A stretch of 64,000 nucleotides of DNA, from contig CAIIXF020000005.1 in NCBI GenBank assembly GCA_903813345.2, positions 12,713,375 to 12,777,374 on the forward strand. The letters run 5' to 3'. A model generated the notes under the pieces. That model saw only the letters and a program-made list of their open reading frames with translations. It was not told the origin of the DNA and did not search any database. Source of the DNA: Owenia fusiformis (lineage: Eukaryota > Annelida > Polychaeta > Sabellida > Oweniidae). A program made the translations under genes and the position numbers. Below are positions 24,701-39,700 of this stretch, piece after piece. Position 1 is the stretch's first letter; each line of letters starts with the position of its first letter.

Positions 24701-27700
24701 TTGACTTTGAGAAGGTCATTGAAGGTCAAATGTCAAATCTAAAGTCAGATTTGAATTTCTGAGAACATGTAGATGATTTTGAAAATTTTTTTTAGTCAAT
24801 TTGAAGCAAGTTGAAAAAAGACCTTTTTGACCTTTTTTGACTTTGAGAAGGTCATTGAAGGTCAAATGTCAAATCTTAAGTCAAATCTTAAGTCAGATTT
24901 GAATTTCTGAGAACACGTAGATTATTTTGAAAATTTTTTTTAGTCAATTTGAAGAAGGGTTGAAAACAGACCTTTTTGACCTTTTTGACCTTGAGAAGGT
25001 CATTGAAGGTCAAATGTCAAATCTTAAGTCAGATTTGAATTTCTGAGAACACGTAGATGATTTTGAAAAAAAAATTTAGTCAATTTGAAGCAAGTTGAAA
25101 ACAGACCTTTTTGACCTTGAGAAGGTCATTGAAGGTCAAATGTCAAATCTAAAGTCAGATTTGAAGGTCAAATGTCAAATCTAAAGTCAAATCTAAAGTC
25201 AGATTTGAATTTCTGAGAACATGTAGATGATTTTGAAAAAAAATTTAGTCAATGTGAAGCAAGTTGAAAAAAGACCTTTTTGACCTTGAGAAGGTCATTG
25301 AAGGTCAAATGTCAAATCTAAAGTCTGATTTGAACTTCTGAGAACATGTAGATGATTTAGAAAAAAATCGAAGTCAGTCTAAACAGTATTTGTTAAGTTA
25401 TAGGAAGTTGTAAGAAATTGTTACAGACGCCGGACGCCGGACGCCAACCTCCAACCACCAACCTCCAACCACCAACCGCCGTCGCGAAAAAACTGAGACC
25501 ATAACAATATGTCACCACTTTTGGTGGTGACATAAAAAAACCAATGTTGATTGTCTAACCAGGTTAAAAGGAAGAATAAATTATGTTTTAGATATCATTG
25601 TACCATTGGTTTCTATGAGAACTAAAATTTTGAAATGCATTTTTCTCAGAACCATTTTCATGCACTGATAAGTTCATTTCTCGCTTGTTTATCAACCGAT
25701 TTTCTTAATTTTTTCGGCAAAAAACATGGGAGGATGTATGCTATGCATTGGTATGAATTGTGGCTAATTAGAAGATATTAATGACCTCTAAAAGTTGGTT
25801 TTAAATAAATTCACAAATTTTGGAACAAAAAGTCTATCAAAAAACACTTTTTGAAATTAAAAAAAAAGTTTCACATATCACACTTTGATAACATTGGGTA
25901 AGACTACAATATAAGCCAAAGTGGTTTAAACTTTACATGGGGCCTTTAAAGGAGAAACTGATACTAATTTTACCTATAATATAGCTCTCATGAATAATTA
26001 AAATCACTCATGAACAACAATCTAATCATAAAATGGTGTTCAACACTTTATACCAAATAGCCATTTGGATATAAATGTGCAATCGGGAAACAGTACAAAT
26101 ATTAGTTGCGGTAATGCTAACAATTCATTAAGTATCGGGAATTCCAGCAAGATGGAAAATATAACATTCAACCAAAGTTCAGTCACATTCATTAACAATG
26201 ATGAAAATATTAGCTTAAATGTCACAAATATTTCACAGTCAAAAAACACAACCAATAGCGATGAGGACAACTGGTTGAAAGTCTTTCAATTTGTACTGGA
26301 CAAAGTGTTATCATATATTGTAATAGGACTTGGACTTGTTGGGAATACATTGGCATTCTTGGTGCTTTCAAAGGAGAAAGTTTTGAACACAAGAGTATTT
26401 CTTCTAAAGACACTAGCCATAACAGAATCAACATTTCTGTTACTGATGCTTCCTTTAGTAATGCTCTATAATCACCAGAAAGAGTTTATAAAGTTGGGAG
26501 CTGTTGATGACCACATTGCCACATTTCTATATAATGTACAGCTACCAATTGTTTCAATAGCATCTACTCTCACATTTTGGATGGTTGTCTTAGTAACCGT
26601 TGACAGGTACATACATATAACAAACCCACTCCGTGCAACGACATTGCTAACCGTCAAAAGAATGAAATGGACGGTTGGATGCCTTATAGTTGGAGCATGT
26701 CTCTACAATATACCAAGATTCTTTGAAAGGTCTGGTGCTATTTGCTTATTACATTGTAATCCAAGCTATCGCATTATATATCATGTGATTTTAAATGCAG
26801 TTTTTAGATCCTGTGGACCTGTTGTAACAGTTTTTATCCTTAATGTAAGGCTAGTTCAGTCCATCTTAAGCTCTCAATCTAAACGTAAGGAACTGACTAA
26901 CAAAGAAATTGAGGAAAGAAATCATGTCATTACCATGATTGCAATCGTGTCATTATTTATTATATGTTCAATAACCCATATTATAACCAACATAATGATG
27001 ATGCTGATTTACAACCATGTCATTCCATTCCCCAATTTTTACTCTTTATTGGTGTCATTCTCAAATTTTTTTCTCATGTGTAATTCAGCGTTTAATTTTG
27101 TAATATACTTCATGATAGGAAAATCCTTTAGGAAAAGGTTAAAACAATTAATTATGAGGAAAAGAACAACAGGTCTAGAATAACAAATTATTAACATTTA
27201 TTATTACCACCTTGCCGGGCCAGTTCTAGGGGTTTTAGTGCTAGTTTAGAAGGCATTTATTTTACTATATCGACCTGAGAAATGTGTGACGTCATAGCGG
27301 TGGCCCATATGGACCGTTCTAGAATATATTCCGGACCGGCAAATTTTCCCCGGTAAATTAGATATCGTTCAGTGCATAAGATTTTCTTGCTTTTTCAGCC
27401 CTGGTCGTTAACGGTGGTAATAATACTAATAATAACGTCATTTCTGCGAGCAATATAGTGAAATATAGGACCTTGGGCCTTCAGCCCTCGGTCCAATATT
27501 TCACTATATTGCCCTTAGAAATGACGTTATTGTACTATTGTACTTGTATATGAAATACCATTATAGGCTGACCTTTCCTCATAACGCACTATTTAGACAT
27601 ATATTATTTTTACATTTTCAAACAACTGAGAAAATTATCAGGCTAATGCTTTATAAAGTTTTTTTCTGCAAAATATCAAAGCACAGCCATTGAGTAAAAA

Positions 27701-30700
27701 AAAGGAGCACGATGCTGGATTCAAACAACAGTCGACAGGCATTTTCAAAAATATGCAAGTTTATTATACAGATTTGCAAGATTATCATGGATTTTAAAAA
27801 TATACAAGATTATTATGCAGTTTGAAAATGTGCAAGTCTATTATGCAGATTCGCAAGATTATCATGGATTTTAAAATATATAAGAGTACAAGACTACAGT
27901 ATTATTCACAACTCGACTCACAAGACTGTATTGTGCGGTTTGAAAATATACATGACTTATATGCAGATTCGCAAGATTACTGTACATTTTGAAAATATAC
28001 ATGACTAATGGAGATTCGCAAGATTATTGTGCCATTAAGAATATGCAAGTCTATTATGCAGATTCGCAAGACCATTGTGCCAAGTCTATTATGCAAATTC
28101 GCAAGATTTTCATGCAGTTAGAAAATATGTATATAGTCTATATGCTTTGATATATTTCATTAAAGTCTATTTTAATATGTTTTTCTGATGTTTTGTGCAA
28201 GGTAATAAAATTGTATCAAATGTACATTTTGAACAGATTAATGTTTGAAATAACTACATGTACTTTTAATTTCAATAAAGGCATATAAATTATAACCGAT
28301 GAAACAGATAAAATTGTTATTAATCATTCCTCAATTCCTATTTCAAGCAGATCAAACACATCTTCAGATCATTGCCAACTATTCGTTGAACTGTTCCATA
28401 CCCCATGTTGTATACTCATCAAACTTTATTCATTGGAATAAATAGAACTAGCATCTTACCACTTCTTAAAGTCCTCTGGGGAAAGTCTTCACTCTTTGGG
28501 CTGTTCCCTGCGGAATTAAATGCCATCACATTGACAACGTAGAAAGTATTAGGGTTAAGTCCTATAATAAAACCACTGTCAACCTTCCCATTTACAGTCT
28601 GTCTGATACCCAACTCTTCTGTCTCGATGTCCCTCTTCCAGTATGTAATCTGTAAAATCAGAATGATTTAACAATATTATGTCAAAAATAATTGAATCCT
28701 TGTCAAAAGTTTTTGTTTACAATTTACATAAATGGCACCCTTATTTACCAGATCCCTTCTTATTTACACCCTAAGAAAGTCCCAATAAGGTAACTCAGTG
28801 ATCTCCCTAGCAGGCTTGCACCTACATGTATCTGAAAATCCATTTGCACCCACTTAAAAATGAGAATAATCATGAAAATTGACATATGACCAATTTCTGT
28901 CAGAATTGTGAAAATGAGAACTTTGCACCCACCTGAGAAAAAATCCTGGGGAGAACATTGTAACTACCTGTATCTCAACACGTCGGGGGGGGGGGGTGAG
29001 GCAATAGGTACAAGTAAAGATTAACATGGCAGGTATATTAGAAAGTTCCCTTAAACTTGAATATTCATCAGTTCTAGTGTAGGCTAAGTGGACCAATTTT
29101 CATGATATTTATACAAATGAAAAAATGTCCAGTATAGGAAAACATTATCTGTCCAATAAAAGGTATTTCACTTTTTGTGATTTTATAACATGGGGTGTAT
29201 GGGGATTCTCTCTGACGTAATAGTCACATTTTCAGAGAAAATTAAGTTTTCAAAGTTGATAAACAATTTTTGATTTTGCATGTAGATTTCAAACATGATA
29301 TCACTTTGACTGAATTTTGAATATTTAATGATGTAAATCAAGATTATTTCTATTCCCATCTAGTCTATTTATATCGAATCACAGATCTTTTGGGAGATGT
29401 TGTATTTGATATTATAAGAAATAGTTTGGTAGTGCAATTGTACATGTTGCTTGCACACTGTTCCACAACTGGAAGACTCTAACTGCAGTTAGCTTCATTC
29501 AAGATGGTTGCCGAAATTCTTTGTTTTTGACAAACATCCGAAATCAAAAGTTTAGCCATGCAAACTGATGAAATAAAAAAAAACAAATCGAAAGAAATTT
29601 GGCAACCATCTTGAATGAAGCTAGCTGCAGTTAAGAGTCATCCAGCAGTGTTGCAATTGTGTCACGATCACCCCAATAGATCTGATTCTTTTACAAGCTA
29701 TTACAGGTACTGAAATTCCGATATTCATTCTAGTTTATGGAAAAATATCATTACCAGGCTCATAAAAGCAGTTATTAACAAATTGCTTCATGCAATTGGT
29801 TTTAGTTTTATTTCCCAAATGAATCATATACTACATTTATTTTCTGACAAATAATTAGAGAGAGTGTTGATTACAGGTGTATGTTTATTGTTTATTCTAT
29901 TCCTTGCATGGTGACTCCACAAAATCACATTTGTATTTCAAAAGATGATAATGACTATGCGACTAGCATCATGTTATTTCACAGGTATTTAAGATCAAAA
30001 GTGAATTTTGGAGCAAATGTTATGTAACTTTCCTGTAACATTCCTGTTTGATGAGCTAGTCTGTAACAAAATTCATGGGACATTGAGTAATGGATTTGTG
30101 TTTTTAATCAACCCCCAAAGTAATGAATTTGTGCTTTTAATCAACCCCCAAAAGTAATGGATTTGTGTTTTTAATCAACTCCCAAAGTAATGGATTTGTG
30201 CTTTTAATCAACCCCTGAAAGTAATTCTACTTGGGTAATAAACCGTGGAATTAATTATTCCAATCTTTTCATGGGTAAAGCCAGGATATAAAATCAAAAG
30301 GCATATAACATAGAATGATAATGTAATACTACCATAAGACATCATTTTCACATTTCAATTGAGAAAATATCTGCATTAATATTTTTCTATTAAATGTTGG
30401 CAAGGCAGGAGCTTACCTTGTATTCATATAAAGGCCCCTTGGTTGTATTTCAAGCCTGACTTTGCCCATGCTTACCCTGTATTCATATAAACACCCCCTG
30501 GCTGTATTTCAAGCCTGACTTTGCCCACGCTTACCCTGTATTCATATAAACACCCCCTGGTAGTATTTCAAGCCTGACTTTGCCCATGCTTACCCTGTAT
30601 TCATATAAACGTGCTCTGGTTGTATTTCAAGCCTGACTTTGCCCATACTTACCCTGTATTCAGATAAAAGCCGCTGGTCGTATTTCATGCCACACTAGTC

Positions 30701-33700
30701 CATACTTACCCTGTATTCATATAAACGCCCCCTGGCTGTATTTCAAGCCTGACTTTAACCATGCTTACCCTGTATTCATATAAACGCCCCCTGGTTGCAT
30801 TTCAAGCCTGACTTTGCCAATGCTTACTCTGTATTCATATAAACACCGCCTGGCTGTATTTCAAACCTGACTTTGCCCATGCTTACCCTGTATTCATATA
30901 AATGCCCCCTGGTTGTATTTCATGTCTGACTTTGCCCATGCTTACCCTGTATTCATATAAACGCCCCCTAGTTGCATTTCAAGCCTGACTTTGCCAATGC
31001 TTACTCTGTATTCATATAAACACCGCCTGGCTGTATTTCAAACCTGACTTTGCCCATGCTTACCCTGTATTCATATAAATGCCCCCTGGTTGTATTTCAA
31101 GCCTGACTTTACCCATGCTTACCCTGTATTCATATAAACGTGCTCTGGTTGTATTTCAAGCCTGACTTTGCCCATACTTACCCTGTATTCAGATAAAAGC
31201 CGCTGGTCGTATTTCATGCCACACTATGTCCATACTTACCCTGTATTCATATAAATGCCCCCTGGTTGTATTTCAAGCCTGACTTTGCCCATGCTTACCC
31301 TGTGTTCATATAAATGCCCCCTGGTAGTATTTCAAGCCTGACTTTGCCCATGCTTACCCTGTATTCATATAAACGTGCTCTGGTTGTATTTCAAGCCTGA
31401 CTTTGCGCATACTTACCCTGTATTCAGATAAAAGCCGCTGGTCGTATTTCATGCCACACTATGTCCATGCTTACCCTGTATTCATATAAATGCCCCCTGG
31501 TTGTATTTCAAGCCTGACTTTGCCCATGCTTACCCTGTATTCATATAAACGTGCTCAGGTTGTATTTTAAGCCTGACTTTGCCCATACTTACCCTGTATT
31601 CAGATAAAAGCCGCTGGTCGTATTTCATGCCACACTATGTCCATACTTACCCTGTATTCATATAAATGCCCCCTGGTAGTATTTCAAGCCTGACTTTGCC
31701 CATGCTTAACCTGTATTCATATAAAAGCCCCCTGGTTGTATTTCATGTCTGACTTTGCCCATACTTACCCTGTATTCATATAAATGCCCCCTGGTAGTAT
31801 TTCAAGCCTGACTTTGCCCATGCTTACCCTGTATTCATATAAACGTGCTCTGGTTGTATTTCAAGCCTGACTTTGCCCATACTTACCCTGTATTCATATA
31901 AATGCCCCCTGGTTGTATTTCAAGCCTGACTTTGCCCATGCTTACCCTGTATTCATATAAATGCCCCCTGGTTGTATTTCATGCCTGACTTTGCCCACGC
32001 TTACCCTGTATCCATATAAAAAAAACCTGGCTGTATTTCAAGTCTGACTTTGCCCACGCTTACTCTGTATTCATATAAATGCCCCTTGGTTGTATTTCAA
32101 GCCTGACTTTGCCCACGCTTACCCTGTATTCATATAAACACCCCATGGCTGTATTTCAAGCCTGACTTTGCCCATGCTTACCCTGTATTCATATAAATGC
32201 CCCTTGGTTGTATTTCAAGCCTGACTTTGCCCATGCTTACCCTGTATTCATATAAAAGCTGCTGGTCGTATTTCATGCCACACTATGTCCATACTTACCC
32301 TGTATTCATATAAACACCCCCTGGTTGTATTTCATGTCTGACTTTGCCTATGCTTACCCTGTGTTCACATAAAAGCCCGACTTTGCCCATACTTACCCTG
32401 TATTCAGATAAAAGCCGCTGGTCGTATTTCATGCCACACTATGTCCATACTTACCCTGTATTCATATAAATGCCCCCTGGTAGTATTTCAAGCCACACTA
32501 GTCCATACTTACCCTGTATTCATATAAACGCCCCCTGGTTGTATCTCAAGCCTGACTTTGCCCACGCTTACCCTGTATTCATATAAACGCCCCCTGGCTG
32601 TATTTCAAGCCTGACTTTGACCATGCTTACCCTGTATTCATATAAAAGCCCCCTGGTTGTATTTCTTGTCTGACTTTGCCCATGCTTACCCTGTGTTCAT
32701 ATAAAAGCCCCCTGGTTGTATTTCATGTCTGACTTTGCCCATGCTTACCCTGTGTTCATATAAAAGCCCCCTGGTTGCATTTCATGTCTGACTTTGCCCA
32801 TGCTTACCCTGTATTCATATAAAAGCCCCCTGGTTGTATTTCATGTCTGACTTTGCCCATGCTTACCCTGTGTTCATATAAAAGCCCCCTGGTTGCATTT
32901 CAAGCCTGACTTTACCCATGCTTACCCTGTATTCATATAAATGTGCTCTGGTTGTATTTTATGTCTGACTTTGCCCATACTTACCCTGTATTCAGATAAA
33001 AGCCGCTGGTCGTATTTCATGCCACACTATGTCCATACTTACCCTGTATTCATATAAAAGCCCCCTGGTTGTATTTCAAGCCTGACTTTGCCCACGCTTA
33101 CCCTGTGTTTATATAAAAGCCCCCTTGTTGCATGTCCAATTATGCCCATGCTTACCCTGTATCCATATAAAAGGCCCCTTGTTGTCTCTCTGCCTTCCTC
33201 TATTTTATCCCAAGAGACTAGCAATGCTGTAGCATTGTACTGCTGGGCTCTCACATTGGTTGGCTGTCTCAGAGGAACTGAAAAAGGAAATACAATATTA
33301 ATGGCACAAACGTACTAATTTCAACAAATCATTTCAAAACAATGTAGCATTGTACTTTGTAATTACATTGCACCTAACATTGGCTAGCTGCCTCATGAGA
33401 ATGGAAAGCAAAAACTAATTTTACAATATATGCAATAATCTCATTATTTTCTACGGAATAAATTAGTAACAGTTTTACCATTGATCTAATGCACCATGAA
33501 ACCCTTATGAACAAACCCATTAAAACTTTTACGGCATTTCATTGAAGTATTAATAATATAATGGAGGTCACCAACGAATAGGTTTGAAAAAATGAGTAAA
33601 TGAAGGACTGTTACAACCGAAGATCGACTTACTATTCTCTGCACTCATGATCGTCTTGATTTCAGATGTAGGGCCAAGTCCTACATTGTTCATGGTTTGG

Positions 33701-36700
33701 ACCATAACTTCATAAGGTTTCCAGAAATTGTCCTCACCAACAGTATACACATACTGACTGTGTTGCCCGCCGATTAGCTCTCGCTGAAATGAATTGAATA
33801 TGGGTTCAAGAAAAAAAACCATCTGAAAAGATGTATGAAAACAAAAATAAAAACTTTCTAATCTGAACACAACTGTGGTCAGCAAAATTCATTTTGGTGA
33901 TACCTTTGCTATTAGATCTTTAAGTTAATACCAATATTTCAAACACATATTTTTTTTTTCATTATATATTTATTTCTTCATTATATATTTGTTTTATACT
34001 ACATTGATTTATTTTGGCGATACCTTTGCTATTAGATCTTTAAGATTAGCAGGTGTATACATTTCTTAATATGTCAGAATAAACTGGAGAATATAAAATT
34101 GGGACCCAGTATTTGTATTTTGATCTACTGGTTTCACTGCATTAAACTTAGTTCACGAACAAAACCTAGACCAGTATGAAATAACACATCCTCCAGATGC
34201 AGGGATTCAGTCGAAATCCACTCTGAATGATGAGTGGATGTCTGGAACCCTGCCTTTGGAGAATGCAAACAACAGGACATTAGGAGATTTTAACAAGGCA
34301 TTAACACACAAAATATCACCACTTGCCATTTGTTACAGACTCCAAATGCTGAATGCCGGACACAAACCGCCAAACACTGTCCACACACAAAAAAGTTAGA
34401 ATTACTATGACATTATGTTACCACTTGTGGTGGTTATTTGAAAATCATAATACAGTGAAACCTGTACAGTTGAACACATGCAGAAGTGGAACACATCTGT
34501 TAGTGGAACGCTTTTCAGCATCCCAAGACCAACTAACTTAATGTTAAATGAACCTCTACAAGTGGAATATCTCCCAAGTGGAACAGTTTGTAGAGAGGTT
34601 TTACTTTAAGTCAACAGCTATATTTTTTGTGTTTTACCTTGATCCAATCTTTGTCCGACTGTCCAGGTTCTCTCCATTGCACAATATAACCAAACCCTTG
34701 GCCATTGTGGAAGACTTCAGGTACAGACTAGGGTAAAGAATATAAAAAATGAGAGTAACTAGTATGCCACTAGACATATAAAAATTGTAATATCTTCACC
34801 ATATTTAATGATACATACATCTTATACTAAAGTGTTAATATTAGCAGGGTTGGCCAAAAAGTTTTCCATTGAGGGAATTTCTCTCTTGAGGAAATTTCTC
34901 CTTTGAGATCCCTACATAGATGAAATAGTTATTAAAGCAGCAACAAGGACTGCCGAGTTGTATCCAGTGATCCTGGGCCTAGCTATTTCCAGGTCTAAAT
35001 TTGAAAACTTTTATAAATGGGGATTGTATAAAATTAGGACTTCTAAACGATTTGTCAGTTCTACTAGTTGCAGAATTTGGCCACATCCATACATTTTTAT
35101 AAAATAGGAATAAGGAAGAAGATGTTTACCATACGCCGCCCTGATAGCTCAGAAAAGGTAATATTTGTCCATTTTTCTCTAAATGGTCCTTGTTACCTCT
35201 TTAACTATTAACTTAAGTCCCTAACAGATGCTAGTCTCTCTCCAGTAAAAAAGCTAATATGTTTGTGTACTTACATCCCAAGTGATGGTGAGATCTCCCA
35301 CTTTGCCCCCACCCCCTCCTACATTGCCCGCTGGGACAGTTGGCACAGCCTCATTGGTTGTGTACTCCGCTAGAATTAATATACATATTGGTAAGTTCTC
35401 ATGTACATTTAAGAATGTGACTGAACACAGTCCAAAACATATAATAACACATTCCAATATTTTAGTTGAAATTTCAGATATCAAAAATATGATTGGAGCA
35501 TATAATTATATGCATCCTTCAAATGTTTACCTGAGACCCCAAAATGCCCTAATGTGGAGAGGGTCCATAATTCAACACACATTATTGTTTCAGGGGGTGA
35601 AACTTTGACACCATACTTCTTCGCACAAGAAATATGGAATTCTGATATGAATTTTGACTTTTGATAAGCTGTTATTGCTACCAGGATGGGTAACTTGCCT
35701 AAATCAACTGCTCCCAGGATAGGGAATCTGACGGCCCGATTTTTATTTTGTCAAAATCCCCACCCCTTCCCATGTTGGAGGTCTCAAGTAAACCTTTGAA
35801 TGCTGGCAGTACATGTATATATGTGAACAGATGAAGGGAAATAGCACTAAATACAGACAGAATAGACATGCATTAATAGGTTTTTAAGCGCCCAATTTTT
35901 TATAAAACATATGCTTTTAAGCTTGGAGTTAATAGTCTATTTTGTTGACTTACGTGATGGAACACTGGAGGGACCAGTTCCAAGGTCATTCTCAGCTCGA
36001 ACCCTGAATCTATATGAACTCCATGGAGAGAGGTTAGTTAAATATGTATAGGGTCGCTCTGTATTAGATCCTATTCCCAGTGGTTTAATATCTGCAATAA
36101 ATAAATATATTTATAAATTGTCTAACAATGTACATGTACAACAGTTACAGTGAATAATGAATAAATAGTCATGAAAGAAAAACAAGATAAAAAGAGAAAC
36201 AATTAAAATGCAGGAGATGCAGAAATGGAGTGCAATAATGCGTCTATTTTATATTGTGTATTTTGTCCTAATATGGAGTTTTTGACTTCCACACAATGCT
36301 TTTTCAAACAAAAAATTATACCTGTTATCATATGTAGTAATGTACATAAAATGGTGTTACTGATTAACAAACGAGGCATTAACACACAAAATGTCACCAC
36401 TGGCCATTGGTTACAGACACCAAACACCGACTGCCGAATGCTGAACACTAACCGCCAATGCCACAAAAATGTTGGAGACTAACAATATGTCACCACTTCT
36501 GGTGGTGATACAAAAAACGAATGTGTTCTGAAAATATTAAGTGGTTCATCCTGGCATTCACGAAACACATACTTGTCTTCATGACAGCCCAGTAGCCAAT
36601 GTGGCGATTAAAGCCTTCCATGACGTAGGTGGTTACAGGACGCCCAAATCCAGCACCAGGTTGCCATCGTAATCTCATGCTTGTGTTGGTTATCTGATCA

Positions 36701-39700
36701 CCATAGAGACCACCAGGCTCACCAGGGGGACCTACAATAACAAGTTACAATAAACATTAATATATCACAGTTATATTCGTCACTCTCTGATTGGTCTATG
36801 TCCTACAACTGACTAAAGATGCGATGTTCAATGACTGCGCATGTGATTGGTGAATGGTATTTATCAGTCACAACCTAGTTCAGTGTAATTTTAATTCTAT
36901 ATATCTCCAGGACTACATTGCTATTGATGCCTAACAGAAAATAATAAAAGAAATATTTCATTCTATTTTCGATGAATACCTGTGGCACTTTCACAAGATA
37001 ATATTCCACTAACCCTTCAGGCGTGGACTATGGCTTGTGAGAGATGCAAAGGTATTCACCAAAAATAAAATAGAATATTTGTCTCCTCTTGCATTGATAA
37101 ATTTTTTTAGTTGAACAGGTATGCGATTTTCCTGGAACTTTTATTGACAGGGTTTACGTGGCAACCATCCACCCAGACAACAAACAGACACATGCACCCC
37201 ATCATCACAACATAATAACGACAGTCTGTACAATGAACTGTGTCACATACCTACAACAACAACATCAGCACTGCTCCCTTTCATATCCACCTGTGTCTCT
37301 ACATAACATGTGTACTGTCCCTCATGCCATAACTGAGCATTAACCAGGTACAGGTAGCCTACTGAATTCCAAGTCTCACCCTAATCACAAAAATAGAGAT
37401 AGTCTACATGTATTTAACATCAATGTGACACTAAAATGACAATATTTGATTGTTTTTTTTATACCAATCTTAGGAATACAAAAGAAAACATTTTCTTAAA
37501 ACATGAATTGTTAACGTTATTATGAACATATGCTCCCAATTAAATGATCTTTTCCACAAAGAAGTGGCATCCATAGGGAGCATACCGATACAGGTTAAAA
37601 GGAGCCATTATTCTTAGAGAATCTTCCTAACTAGACCAATACTAGAGATAAATCTAGAAAATGAAAACACAAAGTATAGACATACCCTTGCAAAATATTC
37701 ATTAACGATGTAATTCCCAGGAGAAATCTCCTTATAGAAGTCGATCTTGCGATTGTTGTGCTTCCATATATAGGTATAGTCAAGAACAGGGTTGACACTC
37801 GCTTGGCACATCAGCACAAGAGTTCTGTTGACACGAACTGTCGCTCCAATAGGACCCCTTGCAATTGTTGTGGAAGCTAAAAAACATATCATATTTGAAA
37901 TGACATTACACAGGGTGCGAACCTGGCCAAAAATTCTTTCATAATCATGCAGTTTTTCAACATTCTGAGTTCTTTTCTAGTGATTTTGGCCATTCTTGGG
38001 CCAAAATTGTCAAATGTGAACCCCCTTGGATTTTTTTGAAAAGTGAACCCTTAGCAAAACCTGGTTTTACTGTGCATGTATATGATGCAGTTTAGGATGT
38101 ATTTAATGTGAGACTTTTGCTACTTTGCAAATAGATATAGTCCACATTTGACAATTTTATCCCAAAATCAATTGAATGGTGAAAAACTGCATAATTTTGA
38201 AAGAATATTTGGCTACAGGGGGGGGGTGGCTAGGGACCTAGTTCTGACTTAATTTCAGGATAAAGCCCTCTCCAAATGTAGTAAAATCAACCACTTGAAA
38301 GGGTAACAATACCATTTAATAATCCCAGATCATTGTAAATATTAATATCACAATAAAAAGCAAAAAATCATTAAAATTAACATATGAAAACAATAAAAGT
38401 GTTGTAAAATCATAATGAGCTTAGGTCTTTCAGCGGGTTCATGTTGCGGTTTGAGGTCGTGTTTTGCAAACAAAACGGTTTTTGTAATCTCAGTTATTTA
38501 TCATGCATAATTGACAATATTGAGCATCTGTCAAAAGAACCTTGCAATAATATATCGATATAATAAATGACATAAAAATCTCTATAAAGAGCAGGTAGAT
38601 TTGCGATCTCTCTTATTTTATACAATACATTAAGAGTATATCAGACACTGGTATGCACGTTTTGCATAACACAAGGAAATTAATTTATATTAATGAATTA
38701 TTTTATAATATTTAAAGGGCAATATCAATAAAACTAATAACACAATAAAACCTTTTTATTATTTTGCAAAAATCAATGTTTGAAAAAAATATCTCAAATC
38801 AAATTATAATTCAAATAATTTCAATTGTGCCCATAAAGCATTTTTGATTCAAATACAATATGCTACACATCACTGTTTCGATTCCTTTCACAGAATTTAA
38901 TAATTTATGATATGTAAATATCCCTGGTTTTACTGTATGGACGTATATTAACCACAAAGCTGTGCAAAAAGCAAATATTTGTTCGATCAATGTGCTCTCA
39001 TTATGCACGAATTACTACAATGAAAACAGTTTTTTTTCTCATTAACATTTCAATGCAACGAAGTGTTGTAAAATCATAATGAGCAAAGGTCTTTCAGAAA
39101 GATCAGATTGTGGTTATAGGTCATAATTTGAACAAACAAAAGAAAATAGAAATTCGATATTGTCATTTGCCCTTATAATCACTAGGTTCTGAGTTTGATC
39201 GAAATCAAGATGTAAAATCATAATGAGCAAAGGTCTTTCAGAAAGATCAGATTGTGGCTTTAAGTCTTGCTTCAAACAAAATTAGTGGTTATGATGAATT
39301 ATTAATGGAATCTGATTGTTCTTTTAGTTAATCAATGTATCAACTGTAAAGATATTCAAGAGAAAATAAAATAAGAATTTTTATACATTTTAATCAAATT
39401 GGAACTATCTAAAGCAAAAAAGATGTCATGAATGCTAAGAGAGTATGTCAGGTGCAATAAAAAGAAAGATCAAAACAAATTTTGAATATGCTGAAATACA
39501 GAAGGTATCCTTTTTAATCATTTTATTTTATTTTATAGGTTATCTTAAAACCTTATTTAGATTTAAATTCAGTAAGTTTCTTGTAAGGATCTCTCAGAAC
39601 TGGAATTGTAAATTCAAAACTTCGTCTTAATGAAACATGAACTTTCATATCTTGTTTCTTAACATGTCTTATTGGCTTGTGTGACAAAACTTTTAGTGGC

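Noticed and set aside
26065-26151. Extending the GPCR start to TTG at 26065
   Set aside because: There is no ATG in that stretch; the first in-frame ATG is 26152.
30411-33155. CRISPR-like regular repeats
   Set aside because: Units are contiguous with no unique spacers, lie in a eukaryotic intron and derive from exon 22.
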